Shown: piece by piece, positions 23,555 to 30,389 of the stretch | How the letters are laid out: each line of letters starts with the position of its first letter | How positions within the stretch are numbered: position 1 is the first letter of the stretch | Notes under the pieces: generated by a model | What the model was told of the DNA's origin: nothing | The model's database searches: none | What the model saw: only the letters and a program-made list of their open reading frames with translations | Source of the DNA: Oscillospiraceae bacterium | GTDB lineage: Bacteria > Bacillota > Clostridia > Oscillospirales > Oscillospiraceae | DNA: 64,000 nucleotides | Assembly: GCA_017482385.1 (NCBI GenBank) | Contig: JAFUNI010000012.1 | Location: 50,380-114,379 of the forward strand | Direction: 5' to 3' | Translations under genes and position numbers: made by a program

Positions 23555-25849
23555 TTAAAGTTGCTTGCGGATTATTTTGCCGCTGGTAGTCTTGGGCAGG
23601 GATTCCTTAAATACCACGATACGGGGGTACTTATAAGGTGCGGTACGCTTCTTGACGTAGTCCTGAATTTCTTTTTTCAGCGCGTCCGTGCCCTCAGTAC
23701 CCTTCACCAGCACGATGGATGCCTTGACTACCTGGCCTCTGACCTCGTCGGGCGCGGCGGAAACACCGCACTCCAGCACATAGGGCAGCTCCATAATGAC
23801 ATTCTCGATTTCGAAGGGTCCGATCCGGTAGCCGGAGGACTTGATCACATCGTCAGCCCGGCCCACATACCAGAAGAAGCCGTCTTCGTCCTGCCAGGCA
23901 AGGTCGCCGGTGTGGTAGAAGCCGTCACGCCAGGTTTCCGCGGTGACTTCTTCGTTGCCCTCGTAGGCATAAGCCAGACCGCAGGGCAGACCGTCTTTGA
24001 TATTGATACAAATTTCACCGGTTTCACCGGGATCTGCCTCTTCGCCCTCGGCGGTGAGCAGATGCACATCGTACAGGGGAACGGGCTTACCCATAGAGCC
24101 CAGCTTGTGGCTGCAGCCGGTAAGGTTGCCGATGATAAGTGTGCTTTCGGACTGGCCGAAGCCTTCCATAATATCCAAACCGGTAGCGTTCTGGAACTGG
24201 CGGTAAACCTCGGGATTCAGCGCCTCGCCGGCAGTGGATGCATGCTGGATGGTGTGCAGGTCGAAGCGGGAAAGATCCTGCTTGGCAAGCATTCTGTACA
24301 TCGTAGGCGGTGCGCAGAAGGTGGTGATATCGTACTTGGCAAACATGGGCAGGATCTTCTCCGCATCAAAGCGGTCGAAGTCGTAGACGAACAGACCTGC
24401 CTCGCACAGCCACTGGCCGTAGAGCTTGCCCCAGGAGGACTTGGCCCAGCCGGTGTCGGAAATGGTCAGGTGCAGGCCGTCGGGATTGACCCGGTGCCAG
24501 TATTTCGCAGTAATGAAGTGACCCAGGGGGTACTTGTAGTTGTGGGCAGCCAGCTTGGGATAGCCGGAGGTGCCGGAGGTGAAGAACATCAGCATGGGAT
24601 CGTTGCCGCAGGGGGTATCCTCTGTGCGCGTATAATGGCTGGAGTACATGAGATATTCTTCGTTAAAGTCGTGCCAGCCTTCCTTCTTGCCACCTACCAA
24701 GATCTTGTGGGCAAGCTCGGGGCACTGCAAAGCGGCTTCGTCCACCGCATCGGAAACGCCGCCGTCAGCGGTACAGAGAATGGCCTTGACCTTGCCTGCC
24801 TGGAAGCGGTAGGCGAAGTCCTTGGTCAGCAGCTGATTGGTGGCGGGAATGGCCACAGCACCCAGCTTGTGCAGACCCAGTACGGCGAACCAGTACTGAT
24901 AGTGGCGCTTTAAGACCAGCATCACCCGGTCGCCCCGCTGGATACCCAGGGACTTGAAGTAGTTGGCGCAGCGGGCGGATTCCTTCTTGAAGTCCTGGAA
25001 GGTGAAGGTGCGCTCGGTGCCGTCTTCAGAAATGTGGAGCATAGCCCGGCGGTCAGGCTTCTGGGTGCCAAGAGCATCCACCACATCAAAGGCAAAGTTG
25101 AATTTGTCCTCGTTCTTAAAGGCGATGCCGGTGATCCGGCCTTCTGCATCCTCGGTGGGGATGATGAAGTTCCGGTAAATGCGCTTTTCGTCCTGGGCAT
25201 CCACGATACCACCCTTGGTAGCGGTGGCGGTGGCGGCTGCCTGCTCACCCTCACGGGCGGCGGAGTTGCTTAAGACGATGGCATAGAAACGGCAATCCGC
25301 ACCGTCCACGGCGATCATACCGTGGGGAACGGAGGAGTCGTAGTAAATACAGTCGCCGGGGTTTAAGATCTCGGTCTTGCTGCCGATCTGGATCTTCATG
25401 CGGCCGCTAATGACGATATCGCACTCCTGGCCCTCATGGGTCACAAGCTCGATGTCCTCATACTCAGCGCCGGGCCGGTAGGTAAGATCCATATACAGGG
25501 GCAGGGCAATACGGTTGCGGAAGCCGGAGGCCAGGTTATAACCCACCATATTGTGGGCTTCCTCGATCCGCTGACCCTCACCCTTACGGGTCAGAGCATA
25601 GGAGCGCAGCTTGGGGCTGTGGCCTTCCAAAAGATCGGACATATCCACGCCCAAAATCAGCACGCAGCGGTACAAAAATGCAATGCTCAGGTCGGTCTTG
25701 CCTTCCTCGCAGCGGAGATATTCAGCTGTAGCCATGCCGGTGCGCTGGGCCATCTCCTCCACGGTGATGCCGGAGATCTCACGCAGTTCCCGGATACGGG
25801 CGGCTATTTCTTTGTTTTTGTAGTCCGCGCCGGTGATATTTTCGCTCAT
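23555..25849 (-). CDS. XRE-cupin-acyl-CoA synthetase fusion protein (copy 1)
   Basis: The 764-aa protein has three parts. Residues ~14-68 are an XRE helix-turn-helix. Residues ~125-200 are a small cupin (GQECDIVISGRMKIQIG, PGDCIYYDSSVPHGMIAV). Residues ~230-764 are an AMP-forming acyl-CoA synthetase with FFTSGTSGYPK (~421), GRADDVIKSSGYRIGPFEIE, and the C-terminal catalytic lysine in TSGKIIRKQL (K758). The synthetase resembles medium-chain/acetyl-type ligases. Known XRE-cupin regulators bind a small effector; here that module is joined to the enzyme. A promoter with paired palindromes lies upstream. I propose it activates a branched or aromatic short-chain acid for the adjacent VOR. Confidence 0.85.
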   Translation of the reverse strand: MSENITGADYKNKEIAARIRELREISGITVEEMAQRTGMATAEYLRCEEGKTDLSIAFLYRCVLILGVDMSDLLEGHSPKLRSYALTRKGEGQRIEEAHNMVGYNLASGFRNRIALPLYMDLTYRPGAEYEDIELVTHEGQECDIVISGRMKIQIGSKTEILNPGDCIYYDSSVPHGMIAVDGADCRFYAIVLSNSAAREGEQAAATATATKGGIVDAQDEKRIYRNFIIPTEDAEGRITGIAFKNEDKFNFAFDVVDALGTQKPDRRAMLHISEDGTERTFTFQDFKKESARCANYFKSLGIQRGDRVMLVLKRHYQYWFAVLGLHKLGAVAIPATNQLLTKDFAYRFQAGKVKAILCTADGGVSDAVDEAALQCPELAHKILVGGKKEGWHDFNEEYLMYSSHYTRTEDTPCGNDPMLMFFTSGTSGYPKLAAHNYKYPLGHFITAKYWHRVNPDGLHLTISDTGWAKSSWGKLYGQWLCEAGLFVYDFDRFDAEKILPMFAKYDITTFCAPPTMYRMLAKQDLSRFDLHTIQHASTAGEALNPEVYRQFQNATGLDIMEGFGQSESTLIIGNLTGCSHKLGSMGKPVPLYDVHLLTAEGEEADPGETGEICINIKDGLPCGLAYAYEGNEEVTAETWRDGFYHTGDLAWQDEDGFFWYVGRADDVIKSSGYRIGPFEIENVIMELPYVLECGVSAAPDEVRGQVVKASIVLVKGTEGTDALKKEIQDYVKKRTAPYKYPRIVVFKESLPKTTSGKIIRKQL

Positions 25850-25873
25850 AAGATACCTCTTCTATCATGGGTA

Positions 25874-25892
25874 TGTCCGGACAATTCCGGAA
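25874..25892. promoter_or_regulatory. Paired palindromes, candidate XRE operator
   Basis: TGTCCGGACA (25874-25883) and TTCCGGAA (25885-25892) are adjacent perfect palindromes sharing the TCCGGA core. They lie just downstream of a promoter and 25 bp before a gene that itself begins with an XRE DNA-binding domain. Autoregulation is plausible. Confidence 0.5.
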
Positions 25893-25898
25893 AATAAA

Positions 25899-25928
25899 AT
25901 CATAACATATTTAATAGGAATTTGTCAA
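25899..25928 (-). promoter_or_regulatory. Promoter of synthetase copy 1
   Basis: On the minus strand TTGACA (25928-25923) and TATGAT (25904-25899) are 18 bp apart, in the 83-bp gap between the two synthetase genes. No terminator is visible in this gap, so transcripts from the T-box-controlled gene upstream can also continue through it. Confidence 0.65.
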
Positions 25929-25932
25929 TAAA

Positions 25933-28200
25933 TCACAGCTTGTTACGCATAATTTTTCCGGAGATGGTCTTGGGCAATTCTGTGCGGAATTCCACGATGC
26001 GGGGGTACTTGTAAGGCGCGGTGTGAGTCTTGACATAGGTCTGGATCTCTTTCTTCAGCTCCTCGGTGCCTTCTGTGCCGGGAACCAGTACGATGCAGGC
26101 CTTGACCACCTGGCCTCTGACCTCGTCGGGAGCGGCGCAGACACCGCATTCCAGAACATAGGGAAGCTCCATAATGGTGGATTCGATCTCGAAGGGTCCG
26201 ATCCGGTAGCCGGAGGACTTGATAACGTCGTCAGCACGGCCCACATACCAGTAGTAGCCGTCCTCGTCACGCCAGGCAACGTCGCCGGTGTGGTACATAC
26301 CGTCGTGCCATACAGCGTCAGTGGCATCCTGGTTGCGGTAGTAGCCCAAAAATACGCCGCAGGTGGGCTTGGGATCGGTGCGAATGACGATCTCGCCGTT
26401 GATACCGTCTGCCACGGGGTTGCCGTCGGCATCCACAATGTCAATGCCGTAGCCGGGGACGGGCTTGCCCATTGCGCCGGGCTTGATGTTGGCGCCGTAC
26501 AGGTTTGCGATGCCCAGGGTCATTTCGGTCTGACCGAAGCCCTCATGGATCCGCAGGCCGGTGGACTTCTCGAACTGATAGAACACCTCGGGGTTCAGTG
26601 CCTCGCCGGCGGTGGTTGCGTGATGGATGGAAGAAAGATCGTACTTGCTCAGATCCTGCTTGATGAGCATACGGTACATGGTGGGAGGTGCGCAGAAGGT
26701 GGTGATGTTGTATTTTGCGAACATGGGCAGGATCTTCTCCGCGTCAAAGCGGTCAAAGTCATAAGTAAATACAGCGCCTTCGCACAGCCACTGGCCGTAG
26801 AGCTTGCCCCACAGGGCCTTGCCCCAGCCGGTCTCGGAGATGGTGAAGTGCAGGCCGTCCCGCTCGCACAGATGCCAGTACTTGGCGGTAACATAGTGAC
26901 CCAAGGCATACTTGTAGGAATGGGTAGCCATTTTGGGGTAACCGGTAGTACCGGAGGTGAAGAGCATCAGCATGGGGTCAGCGCCGCAGGGGGCATCGGC
27001 CTCCCGCACATACCGGCGGCTGAAGAGCTTATATTCTTCGTTATAATCGTGCCAGCCTTCCCGGGCGCCGCCAACCAAAATCTTGGTCAGATTCATACCT
27101 GCGGACTTTTCAGCCAGCTCGATCTGTTCGGCGGTGACGCCGTCGGCGGTACAGACAACAGCGCTCACATCAGCGGCTTGGAAACGGTAGACAAAGTCGT
27201 GCTCCATCAGCTGATTGGTGGCGGGGATGGCGATCGCGCCCAGCTTGTGCAGACCCAAAATGGCGAACCAGAACTGGTAGTGGCGCTTCAGCACCAGCAT
27301 AACTCTGTCGCCCCGCTTGATGCCCAGGGACTTGAAGTAGTTGGCGCTCTGGGAAGAGGCATCCTTCATATCCTTAAAGGTAAAGCGGCGTTCGGTCATA
27401 TCGTTTGCCACGTGGACCATAGCCAGCTTTTCCGGCTCTCTTCTTGCAATGGCATCCACGGTATCGAAAGCGAAATTGTAGGTGTCCTCGTCAGAGAAGG
27501 TCATTCCCTGGAGCACGCCGTTTTCATCTTCCACAGCATTGACAAACTTGTTGCAAAGCAGCTTCTGTTGAGAGCTGCCCTTGCGGCTCTGTCCGATGTA
27601 CAGAGGTGTGTCGGTAGCGTCGGAGGCCATGATCATAGACAGGAACACGCAGTCCTGGCCGTCAATGGCGATCATGCCGTGGGGCGTGGAGGACTTATAG
27701 AAAATAGAGTCGCCCTCCCGCAGAACTTCTTCGTGGTCGCCCACTTTGATCCGCATAGCGCCCTTGATCACCAGGTCAAATTCCTGACCTGTGTGGGTGG
27801 TGGTGTGGATGGGCTTATCCTGGAGGTCTGCGGAATATTTATAGGTTACCCAGTAGGGGGTAGCCAACTTTTTGCGGAACATAGGGGCCATATCCTGGAT
27901 GGTGATGCCGTCTTCGCTGGCGGTGACCAGACCGTTGCCCTTCCGGGTGACGGTATAGCCGCTGAGCTTTGCGCTGCGGCCTTCCAGCAGGACGGTGATC
28001 TCAATGCCGAAGACCTTGGCACACTTGTGCAGGAAGGTGAAGGGCAGATCCACCGTACCGGATTCGTACTGGCGGTAAATCTCCTCAGACACCTCGGTCT
28101 GTTCAGCCATCTTCTGTGTGCTGTAGCCCAAAATCTCACGCATACCTCTGATACGCGCTGCGATATCCATAAGTTGTGTAGAGGGGGTAGTGTTGTTCAT
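25933..28200 (-). CDS. XRE-cupin-acyl-CoA synthetase fusion protein (copy 2), Ile T-box controlled
   Basis: The 755-aa protein has the same three-part layout as its downstream neighbour: XRE domain (~10-65), cupin (~125-190, GQEFDLVIKGAMRIKVG, GDSIFYKSSTPHGMIAI), then AMP-binding synthetase with LFTSGTTGYPK and the catalytic lysine near the end (K749, SGKIMRNKL). The two are clear tandem paralogues with extensive shared segments in the synthetase part. The ATG is behind GGAG. It follows a T-box leader with an isoleucine specifier, so expression should rise when tRNA-Ile is uncharged. That fits a ligase for 2-methylbutyrate in isoleucine synthesis; the substrate is inference. Confidence 0.85.
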   Translation of the reverse strand: MNNTTPSTQLMDIAARIRGMREILGYSTQKMAEQTEVSEEIYRQYESGTVDLPFTFLHKCAKVFGIEITVLLEGRSAKLSGYTVTRKGNGLVTASEDGITIQDMAPMFRKKLATPYWVTYKYSADLQDKPIHTTTHTGQEFDLVIKGAMRIKVGDHEEVLREGDSIFYKSSTPHGMIAIDGQDCVFLSMIMASDATDTPLYIGQSRKGSSQQKLLCNKFVNAVEDENGVLQGMTFSDEDTYNFAFDTVDAIARREPEKLAMVHVANDMTERRFTFKDMKDASSQSANYFKSLGIKRGDRVMLVLKRHYQFWFAILGLHKLGAIAIPATNQLMEHDFVYRFQAADVSAVVCTADGVTAEQIELAEKSAGMNLTKILVGGAREGWHDYNEEYKLFSRRYVREADAPCGADPMLMLFTSGTTGYPKMATHSYKYALGHYVTAKYWHLCERDGLHFTISETGWGKALWGKLYGQWLCEGAVFTYDFDRFDAEKILPMFAKYNITTFCAPPTMYRMLIKQDLSKYDLSSIHHATTAGEALNPEVFYQFEKSTGLRIHEGFGQTEMTLGIANLYGANIKPGAMGKPVPGYGIDIVDADGNPVADGINGEIVIRTDPKPTCGVFLGYYRNQDATDAVWHDGMYHTGDVAWRDEDGYYWYVGRADDVIKSSGYRIGPFEIESTIMELPYVLECGVCAAPDEVRGQVVKACIVLVPGTEGTEELKKEIQTYVKTHTAPYKYPRIVEFRTELPKTISGKIMRNKL

Positions 28201-28222
28201 AGTGGATCTCCTTTCTAAAAAT

Positions 28223-28480
28223 AAAAAAACGTCTCAAGAAAATTTCTTGAGACGAGTAAATCTAACCCGCGGTACCACTCAAATTGCAGCTTACGCTGCC
28301 GCTTCACGCTCCAACAAGCGCTATCCCTTAACGCGGGCGCACGGAAGCACCTGGCAAACGCTCGGAGCTTCAGCTCGGAAGTGATGGGTCTTGTGGCAGG
28401 AAACTGTCGGTTCGCACCAAACACCGACTCTCTGAAAGTCCCTTTGCCGGACCGTCTTCGTCACAGCCTTTTCACTTATT
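28223..28480 (-). promoter_or_regulatory. T-box riboswitch, specifier ATC (isoleucine)
   Basis: Read leftward, Stem I has the AGAGAG...GGTG distal features (near 28430-28405). A lower stem GAAG/CTTC and an upper GGTC/GACC enclose a loop C-ATC-A, giving specifier ATC at 28385-28383. The T-box sequence TGGTACCGCGG is at about 28277-28267. A 23-base perfect palindrome (28253-28231) followed by seven T's is the terminator. Coding for acyl-CoA synthetase starts 23 bases later. Uncharged tRNA-Ile should allow read-through. Confidence 0.9.
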
Positions 28481-28486
28481 GACCAC

Positions 28487-28515
28487 ATTATACAATGTCC
28501 ACAGGCAAAAGTCAA
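28487..28515 (-). promoter_or_regulatory. Promoter of the Ile T-box transcript
   Basis: On the minus strand TTGACT (28515-28510) and TATAAT (28492-28487) are separated by 17 bp. It lies just ahead of the T-box Stem I. Confidence 0.85.
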
Positions 28516-28609
28516 ATGTTTTCGTGGCGGAGAATTACATAATTTTCAGCAGGTATTGGGCGCTGTTTTTGTGCAAAATCGCAAAAAACGGGTTTTCCCA
28601 ACTTTTTTG

Positions 28610-28639
28610 TTGACAAATCAGAGGATTTGTGATTATAAT
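28610..28639 (+). promoter_or_regulatory. Promoter of the Leu T-box transcript
   Basis: Perfect TTGACA (28610-28615) and perfect TATAAT (28634-28639) hexamers are 18 bp apart. About 95 bp separate it from the divergent promoter of the Ile T-box transcript. Confidence 0.9.
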
Positions 28640-28645
28640 GGGGCA

Positions 28646-28917
28646 ACCGAATAGAAAAAGACAATGACGGAAAATTTGCCCTAACGGAAAGCTCCAGAGA
28701 GCCGGCGGTTGGTGTGAGCCGGTGCGGAATGTTTTGGCAATCTGATTCCCGAGTCGGTCTTGTGAAAGCGTAAGTGAGTAATAAGATCCGGGTTCCCCCG
28801 TTACAGGGATAGGACTTGTTGGAGTCCGATGAGTGATTCTTCGCAAGGAGAATAAGCAGGGTGGTACCGCGAATATAAATTCGTCCCTGAGGTCTTAGGA
28901 TCTCAGGGTTTTTTGTT
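28646..28917 (+). promoter_or_regulatory. T-box riboswitch, specifier CTG (leucine)
   Basis: Stem I carries AGAGAGCCGGCGGTTGGTG (from 28695). A lower helix GGAA/TTCC and an upper TTGCC/GGCAA enclose the loop T-CTG-A, giving specifier CTG at 28742-28744. The T-box TGGTACCGCG lies at 28862-28871. The terminator stem is 28885-28891 with 28902-28908, followed by TTTTTTG. It precedes the 2-isopropylmalate-synthase-like gene by about 90 bp. The specifier was assigned by structural analogy with glycine T-boxes. Confidence 0.9.
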
Positions 28918-28925
28918 TTATCAAT

Positions 28926-28980
28926 GTAGGGGCCGAAGCCCACTTCGGCCCGCGGGCGGATGTTCTCAATCCGCCCCTAC
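28926..28980. repeat. GTAGGGG-type palindromic repeat, copy 2
   Basis: The ends are GTAGGGGC (28926-28933) and GCCCCTAC (28973-28980). Inside are two palindromes (CCGAAG..CTTCGG and GGCGGAT..ATCCGCC). It sits between the T-box terminator and the ribosome binding site of the next gene. Confidence 0.8.
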
Positions 28981-29009
28981 GATACCAATCATAAAAGGAG
29001 TGGAACGCT

Positions 29010-30389
29010 ATGGCAAACATCAGAATTTCCGATATGACCATGAAGCAGGTACAGGAGGGCTTTTCCCTGTCCTTTAAGGAGAAGATCGAGCTTTCCAAGC
29101 TGCTGGATAAATTGGGTGTGGATGTGATCGAACTGGAGGGGATTGATAATCCCCGGATCGATAGCCTGCGGATCAAGTCTGTGTGCAGTGCCGTAGGCTG
29201 CACCGTGGCTGTGCCTGTTAAATTAAATAAGGAGAGCATTGATGCTACCTGGAATGCGTTGAAGGAGGCAAAAAAGCCCCGTTTGCAGGTGTGCGCCCCT
29301 GTCAGCTCCGTGCAGATGGAGTATCTGTTCCATAAAAAGCCCGATGCTATGAAGGATGCTGTTGCCAAGGCCGTTGCCGATTGCAAGGCATTGTGCCGGG
29401 ATGTTGAATTTGTGGCTGAGGATGCCACCCGGGCAGATTTTAACTATTTGGTCAGCGTTTTGCAGACTGCTGTGGAGGCCGGCGCTACGACCGTGACCCT
29501 CTGCGATACCGCAGGCACTATGCTGCCTACGGAGTTTGCCGCCTTTATTAAGGAACTGCCTGCCTTGGATGCCAAGCTCGGTGTTTCCTGCGCGGATACC
29601 TTGTCCATGGCAGATGCCTGTGTTATTGCCGCTGCTGAAAATGTACAGGAAGTAAAGGCTGCTGCTTATCCCCTCACCACCGCAAGCCTTGCCAATGTGG
29701 CCCGGGTGATCGCCGCCAAGGGTGACGCTATGGGTGTTTGTGCAAATGTAAGCGTGACCCAGCTGAGCCGGATCATTGATCAGATCGCCTGGATGTGCCA
29801 GACCGGCAAGACCGCTTCCAATGAAAACAGCGATGCCGATTCTGGCATTTACCTCACTGCCCACGACGATGCGGCCGCTGTTGCCAAGATCGTGGAATCC
29901 ATGGGCTATGACCTGTCCGAAGAGGATGTTACCAAGGTGTATGAAGCCTTTAAGGCGATTGCCGATAAGAAGGATAAGGTCAGCACCAAGGAGCTCGATG
30001 CCATTGTGGCCTCCGCTGCTATGCAGGTGCCGGCTACCTATAAGCTGGACACCTATGTGATCACATCCGGTAATACCATTTCCGCCACCGCCCACATCAA
30101 GCTTTTGAAAAACGGCGAGAGTGTAGAGGGTGTGTACATCGGCGATGGCTCTATCGATGCCGCATTCAAGGCAATTGAATCCATCACAGGCTGCCACTAT
30201 GAGCTGGACGACTTCCAGCTCCAGGCTGTCACCGAGGGCCGGGAGGCTATGGGTCAGACCGTGGTAAAGCTCCGGGCTGGCGGCAAGGTCTATTCCGGTC
30301 GTGGCATTTCCACCGATATCGTGGGCGCCGGTATTGCTGCTTACCTCAGCGCGCTCAATAAGATTGTATACGAGGAGGAAACCGTATGA
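29010..30389 (+). CDS. 2-isopropylmalate synthase-like protein with degenerate active site and LeuA regulatory domain
   Basis: The 459-aa protein has the fold signature of IPMS-type HMGL enzymes: LSKLLDKLGVDVIELEG near the N-terminus, SSVQMEY, DVEFVAEDATRADF, and AVEAGATTVTLCDTAGTMLPTE. A C-terminal LeuA allosteric domain spans ~345-455 (HIKLLKNGESVEGVYIGDGSIDAAFKAI, VTEGREAMGQT, GISTDIVGAGIAAYLSALN). The catalytic parts are altered. The D-T-T-L-R-D-G motif reads D8-M-T-M-K-Q13, so the catalytic Arg and metal Asp are lost. The metal H-C-H-N reads S193-C-A-D. Standard IPMS chemistry is therefore unlikely. With a leucine T-box upstream and a synthetase fused downstream, a leucine-sensing or regulatory role is my inference. 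AAGGAG precedes the ATG. Confidence 0.8.
   Translation: MANIRISDMTMKQVQEGFSLSFKEKIELSKLLDKLGVDVIELEGIDNPRIDSLRIKSVCSAVGCTVAVPVKLNKESIDATWNALKEAKKPRLQVCAPVSSVQMEYLFHKKPDAMKDAVAKAVADCKALCRDVEFVAEDATRADFNYLVSVLQTAVEAGATTVTLCDTAGTMLPTEFAAFIKELPALDAKLGVSCADTLSMADACVIAAAENVQEVKAAAYPLTTASLANVARVIAAKGDAMGVCANVSVTQLSRIIDQIAWMCQTGKTASNENSDADSGIYLTAHDDAAAVAKIVESMGYDLSEEDVTKVYEAFKAIADKKDKVSTKELDAIVASAAMQVPATYKLDTYVITSGNTISATAHIKLLKNGESVEGVYIGDGSIDAAFKAIESITGCHYELDDFQLQAVTEGREAMGQTVVKLRAGGKVYSGRGISTDIVGAGIAAYLSALNKIVYEEETV

Noticed and set aside
26023-28218. A 731-codon plus-strand frame opposite the synthetase at 25933-28200, and a similar one at 23561-24913
   Set aside because: Both are complementary shadows of strongly conserved synthetase genes and have no start signals.
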